Shown: positions 61,379-64,000 of the stretch, one piece after another
How the letters are laid out: each line of letters begins with the position of its first letter
Numbering within the stretch: position 1 is the first letter of the stretch
Source of the DNA: Salinisphaera aquimarina
Lineage (GTDB): Bacteria > Pseudomonadota > Gammaproteobacteria > Nevskiales > Salinisphaeraceae
Assembly: GCF_042643355.1 (NCBI RefSeq)
Contig: NZ_JBHRSS010000008.1
Location: 434,001-498,000, forward strand
Direction: 5' to 3'
Length of the DNA stretch: 64,000 nucleotides
Notes under the pieces: generated by a model
Told to the model about the DNA's origin: nothing
Database searches by the model: none
The model's input: the letters and a program-made list of their open reading frames with translations, nothing else
Made by a program: the position numbers and the translations under genes

Positions 61379-61711
61379 ATGTCCGATCTTGCTGAACGCC
61401 ACTGCGCACCCTGCGAAAAAGGCACTCAACCGATGACGGGCGATCCCGTGGCCCAACGTCTGGGCGAACTCTCGAGCCACTGGCAAAACGCCGACGACGA
61501 GAAGATCGTCGGGACGTTCAAGTTCAAGAACTATTACCAGACCCAGGCATTCGTCAATGCGGTCGCCTATATCGCCCACGGTGAAGACCACCATCCGGAT
61601 ATCACCTTCGGCTACAACCAGTGCACGATCGAGCTGACGACCCACGCGATCGACGGTCTGTCGGACAACGATTTCATCAGCGCGGCCAAGATTGATCGGC
61701 TGCTCGATTGA
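61379..61711 (+). CDS. phhB: Pterin-4a-carbinolamine dehydratase
   Basis: A 110-aa enzyme that dehydrates 4a-hydroxytetrahydrobiopterin, recycling the cofactor of phenylalanine hydroxylase. The family signature EDHHPDITFGYNQCTIEL with paired His is present, and the N-terminus has MSDLAERHCAPCEKGTQPM. No phhA is in the window. It is divergent from orn with a ~127-bp gap. Confidence 0.94.
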   Translation: MSDLAERHCAPCEKGTQPMTGDPVAQRLGELSSHWQNADDEKIVGTFKFKNYYQTQAFVNAVAYIAHGEDHHPDITFGYNQCTIELTTHAIDGLSDNDFISAAKIDRLLD

Positions 61712-61747
61712 AGCAGGCTCTCCGCCGCGCGATCCGGGCGGCATGGT

Positions 61748-61777
61748 GTCGGCTTAGGCCGCAGGCCGTAAGCCGAC
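61748..61777 (+). repeat. REP hairpin R1 upstream of the RAYT
   Basis: A perfect palindrome: GTCGGCTTA / TAAGCCGAC with inner GGCC / GGCC around GCA. The same hairpin recurs at 62744-62773. Confidence 0.88.
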
Positions 61778-61873
61778 GTTGCCATTAGCCGCCACGATGG
61801 CTTGCCGCCGAACACATGCCGTTTGAAAGGCGCTAAGGTCGGAGATGACCCTTTCGCGCTGCTCGCTACGCCA

Positions 61874-62370
61874 ATGCGCTATCGCCGGATATACCAGAAC
61901 GGCGGCTGCTATTTCTTCACGGTGGTGACAGCTGGCCGCCAGCCCGTTCTCACCTGCCCTGCATCCATCCCGTTACTCAAAAACGCGTTTCGCACGGTAC
62001 GGGGCAACCATCCTTTCATACTCGATGCCATCGTGATCCTGCCGGACCACCTGCATTGCCTGTAGACCCGCCCGCAAACGATGCCGATTTTTCAAAGCGG
62101 TGGCGGCTGATCAAGACGCACTTTTCCAAGCATTCAGCAATCAATGGGCAGTGCTGGCAACGCCGGTTCTGGGAGCACTGTATTCGAGACGATACGGACT
62201 TTCAGCAGCATCTCGCCTACATCCACTACAACCCCGTCAAGCATGGCCTTGTTGCGCGGGCGAGTGAATGGCCCTATTCGAGTTTTCACCGCTATGTGCG
62301 GCAAGGCGTCTATTCGGCGGAATGGGGACGTAGCGAACCCGATATCGCACATTCTGTGGGTCGCGAGTGA
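61874..62370 (+). pseudogene. REP-associated tyrosine transposase (RAYT/TnpA-REP), frameshifted
   Basis: A Y1 single-strand transposase of the IS200/IS605-related RAYT family. The first part reads MRYRRIYQNGGCYFFTVVTA and ends in the HUH motif LPDHLHCL followed at once by TAG (62063-62065). The second part, in a different frame, continues NDADFSKRWRLIKTHFSKHS, QRRFWEHCIRDD and the Tyr motif YIHYNPVKHGLVARASEWPY. Inserting one base near 62063 restores a continuous family-length protein (~165 aa), so a single-nucleotide deletion explains the break. It is flanked by REP hairpins on both sides, the expected context for a RAYT and its substrates. Confidence 0.9.
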
Positions 62371-62424
62371 TTGTGCTTGGCATTGGGTTCAAAGTGATGC
62401 AATGGTCGCGGGGCTGCGTTCCTC

Positions 62425-62509
62425 GTCGGATTACGCTGCGCTAATCCGCCCTACCGACACTACGAGGACGTTTTCGTAGGTTGGATTAGGCCGAAGGCCG
62501 TAATCCAAC
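62425..62509. repeat. BIME 1: REP hairpins R2 and R3
   Basis: R2 (62425-62454) pairs CGGATTA with TAATCCG and ends CCCTAC. R3 (62476-62509) begins GTAG and pairs GTTGGATTA with TAATCCAAC around GGCCGAAGGCC. R3 differs from R1 at two stem positions, each with the compensating change on the other strand. Confidence 0.88.
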
Positions 62510-62668
62510 ATCTGCGGGCCGCATGGCAATTCGATCCTCCGTTACATTACACGTGGCGCCGGCCGAAGATCGACGGGATCAAGCTTGCGTAAGCCGGCTT
62601 TGGTTCGCGAGTGATCGAGCTTGCCTTGGGGTCGGAGTGACATAATCACCGCCGGGGCTGCGTCCCTT

Positions 62669-62773
62669 GTCGGATTACGCTGTGCTAATCCGCCCGACGG
62701 GTGACCACAGCGCCGAAGCTTTCATGGGTTGAGTCAGGCGTAGGTCGGCTTAGGCCGCAGGCCGTAAGCCGAC
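62669..62773. repeat. BIME 2: REP hairpins R4 and R5
   Basis: R4 (62669-62698) repeats R2 with one or two changes. R5 (62740-62773) begins GTAG and carries the R1 palindrome GTCGGCTTA / TAAGCCGAC. The pair has the same order as BIME 1 and lies ~250 bp downstream of it. Confidence 0.88.
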
Positions 62774-62810
62774 ATCCGGGGTTCGGCACGGCATATCCAA
62801 ATGCTATGAC

Positions 62811-63407
62811 TTATATCGGCCGCCGGCCCGAAAACGCCTGGCTCAAGGTGCCGGCATCGACGTATTCGAGCTCGCCTCCGACCGGCACGCCGTGGGCAAT
62901 ACGCGAAACCCCGGCGTTGTGCTGGCGCGCCAGGTCGGCGACGTACTGGGCCGTCGCCTCGCCTTCCACGGTAGCGCCCGTTGCCAGAATGACTTCGGTG
63001 ACGAGGCCGCGCGACAGTCGCTCGCGCAGGATATCCAGCCCGAGTTCGGCAGGCCCGATACCATCGATGGGCGACAAGCGCCCGAGCAGCACGAAATAGC
63101 GCCCGCGGAAATCGGTGTTCTGCTCGATCGCCATGACGTCGGCCGGGCTTTCCACCACGCAGACCAGGGCCGGATCGCGCCGCTCGTTGGCGCAGATATC
63201 GCACAGCTCGTTCTCGGTGAACATCCGGCAGTCGCGACAGTGCTGAATACAGGCCAGTGCCTGTTCCAGGCTGCGGGCCAGATAACGCCCGCCCTCGCGC
63301 TCGCGCTGCAGCACATGGAAGGCCATGCGCTGCGCGCTTTTGGCGCCAACGCCGGGCAGCACCCGCAAGGCATCTATGAGGCCGGTGAGCGCCGGTGAAA
63401 ACGCCAT
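62811..63407 (-). CDS. recR: Recombination mediator protein RecR
   Basis: A 198-aa DNA-repair protein that with RecO loads RecA at gaps. A helix-hairpin-helix (DALRVLPGVGAKSAQRMAFH) is followed by a four-Cys zinc site (HCRDC ... CDICANERRD), a Toprim domain (VVESPADVMAIEQN; GRLSPIDGIGP) and a Walker-B-like C-terminus (ATGATVEGEATAQYVADL). Full length. It is the last gene of a dnaX-ybaB-recR unit on the minus strand. Confidence 0.97.
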   Translation of the reverse strand: MAFSPALTGLIDALRVLPGVGAKSAQRMAFHVLQREREGGRYLARSLEQALACIQHCRDCRMFTENELCDICANERRDPALVCVVESPADVMAIEQNTDFRGRYFVLLGRLSPIDGIGPAELGLDILRERLSRGLVTEVILATGATVEGEATAQYVADLARQHNAGVSRIAHGVPVGGELEYVDAGTLSQAFSGRRPI

Positions 63408-63478
63408 CAGCTATTGAACAAGCCGGTGCACGATCTGCGCACCGGCGCGGCAATCGTAAAATGCTTTGCGCCCATCGC

Positions 63479-63802
63479 TCAGAACGGCAGATTCATGCCC
63501 GGCGGCAGGTCCATGCCCCCCGTGAGTTCCGACATCCGTTCCTTGGTCGTGGCACTCACGCGCTGCACGGCATCGTTCATCGCGGCCGCGATGAGGTCTT
63601 CCGCGAATTCCGGATCTTCCTCGAAGACGCTGGGATCGATCGATACCTTGCGCACTTCGTGCTTGCCGGTCATTACGACCTTCACCAGGCCGGCTCCGGA
63701 TTCGCCGGTGACTTCCATCTTGGCGAGTTCTTCCTGCGCCTCCTGCATCTTGCCCTGCATCGCCTGGGCCTGCTGCATGATCTTGCCTATGGAACCTTTC
63801 AT
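63479..63802 (-). CDS. ybaB: YbaB/EbfC nucleoid-associated protein
   Basis: A 107-aa DNA-binding protein. It begins with helix MKGSIGKIMQQAQAMQGKMQ, then GLVKVVMTGKHEVRKVSIDP and the C-terminal MSELTGGMDLPPGMNLPF, all as in the family. Its ATG overlaps the dnaX stop by 4 nt and it precedes recR by 71 bp, the conserved dnaX-ybaB-recR order. Confidence 0.97.
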   Translation of the reverse strand: MKGSIGKIMQQAQAMQGKMQEAQEELAKMEVTGESGAGLVKVVMTGKHEVRKVSIDPSVFEEDPEFAEDLIAAAMNDAVQRVSATTKERMSELTGGMDLPPGMNLPF

Positions 63803-64000
63803 TGCTCTTCTCGCTGTTGCACCGCCGCTGACGGACGATTGGGCTTGATGGTTTCGGCGCGCACCGTGGCGCCGAGCCGGTCCCGCAGTTGGCGGACGAC
63901 CGGGTCATTTTCTATCGAGGCGACAGCATCGCGCTGACGCGCCTGTGCATCCTGTTCGATGCGCTGCGCGGGGGTGTCGGTTGCCTCCTCCACATACTCG
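63799..64000 (-). CDS. dnaX: DNA polymerase III subunit gamma/tau, 3' end only
   Basis: The reading frame is open to the right edge, so only the C-terminal ~66 residues of tau are present. The sequence TPAQRIEQDAQARQRDAV, then NDPVVRQLRDRLGATV and ETIKPNRP, fits tau domain V, which contacts the polymerase alpha subunit. Position upstream of and overlapping ybaB confirms the call. Confidence 0.85.
   Translation of the reverse strand, partial: EYVEEATDTPAQRIEQDAQARQRDAVASIENDPVVRQLRDRLGATVRAETIKPNRPSAAVQQREEQ

Larger units (their letters stand above)
62371..62810. other. REP/BIME-rich region between the RAYT and recR
   Basis: About 440 bp without a gene. It holds four REP hairpins in two inverted pairs and a partial tandem duplication of the RAYT 3' end (62359-62454 versus 62603-62698). 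Confidence 0.8.

Noticed and set aside
62056..62370. RAYT C-terminal half as an independent gene, or as product of programmed frameshifting
   Set aside because: No ribosome site or slippery heptamer is evident at the junction. A single-base deletion is the simpler reading.
1..64000. CRISPR arrays, rRNA, tRNA, prophage or IS with intact transposase
   Set aside because: No regularly spaced repeats, no conserved tRNA or rRNA segments, and no phage structural or intact transposase genes were seen on reading both strands. A tRNAscan or Infernal run was not possible here.

Overview
The window is high-GC chromosomal DNA from a gammaproteobacterium. The evidence is full-length orn, the lolA-ftsK-rarA neighbourhood, aat-infA, dnaX-ybaB-recR, a sigma-54 type pilin promoter and a Pseudomonas-type pel operon. 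A halophilic or marine genus such as Salinisphaera is possible, but that is inference only. No rRNA, tRNA, CRISPR array or prophage was recognised.

Layout. (1) 1-4.7 kb: a sodium/solute-symporter hybrid histidine kinase (5' end outside the window), convergent with a LuxR-type response regulator. (2) 5.4-14.2 kb: housekeeping genes, comprising an HAD hydrolase, then rarA, a VanZ-like gene, lolA and ftsK on the minus strand, then a FemAB/GNAT-like gene, aat and infA on the plus strand. (3) 14.3-18.7 kb: two type IV pilin genes, a membrane PAS-GGDEF diguanylate cyclase, an unrecognised envelope-like protein, and an antitoxin whose RelE/ParE toxin is cut off by a repeat element. (4) 18.8-32.5 kb, minus strand: a complete Pel operon in the order pelX-A-B-C-D-E-F-G, with a MITE-like element between pelC and pelD. 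(5) 33-54.8 kb, minus strand: a Wzx/Wzy-type exopolysaccharide or capsule locus (nucleotide-sugar genes, aminotransferase, initiating phosphoglycosyltransferase, two sulfotransferases, two glycosyltransferases, acyltransferase, Wzy, Wzx, Wzc, Wza, Wzb) ending in cysC, an APS kinase. Together these suggest a sulfated polysaccharide. (6) 54.9-61.7 kb: a sirtuin, an iron-sulfur (6-4) photolyase, a Phd/VapC toxin-antitoxin pair, a class I CPD photolyase, oligoribonuclease and PCD/PhhB. (7) 61.7-64 kb: a frameshifted REP-associated tyrosine transposase (RAYT) in a nest of REP hairpins, then recR, ybaB and the 3' end of dnaX.

How the parts connect. The cyclase at 15.7 kb could feed c-di-GMP to PelD, which keeps an RxxD binding site. 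CysC could supply PAPS to the two sulfotransferases. The REP/BIME hairpins downstream of the RAYT match four dispersed ~97-bp two-hairpin elements elsewhere in the window. One of these replaces the 3' half of a toxin gene, and this repeat/transposase set is the most unusual non-coding signal present. The wzy-acyltransferase-wzx block is visibly richer in A+T than its flanks, as expected for exchangeable polysaccharide genes.
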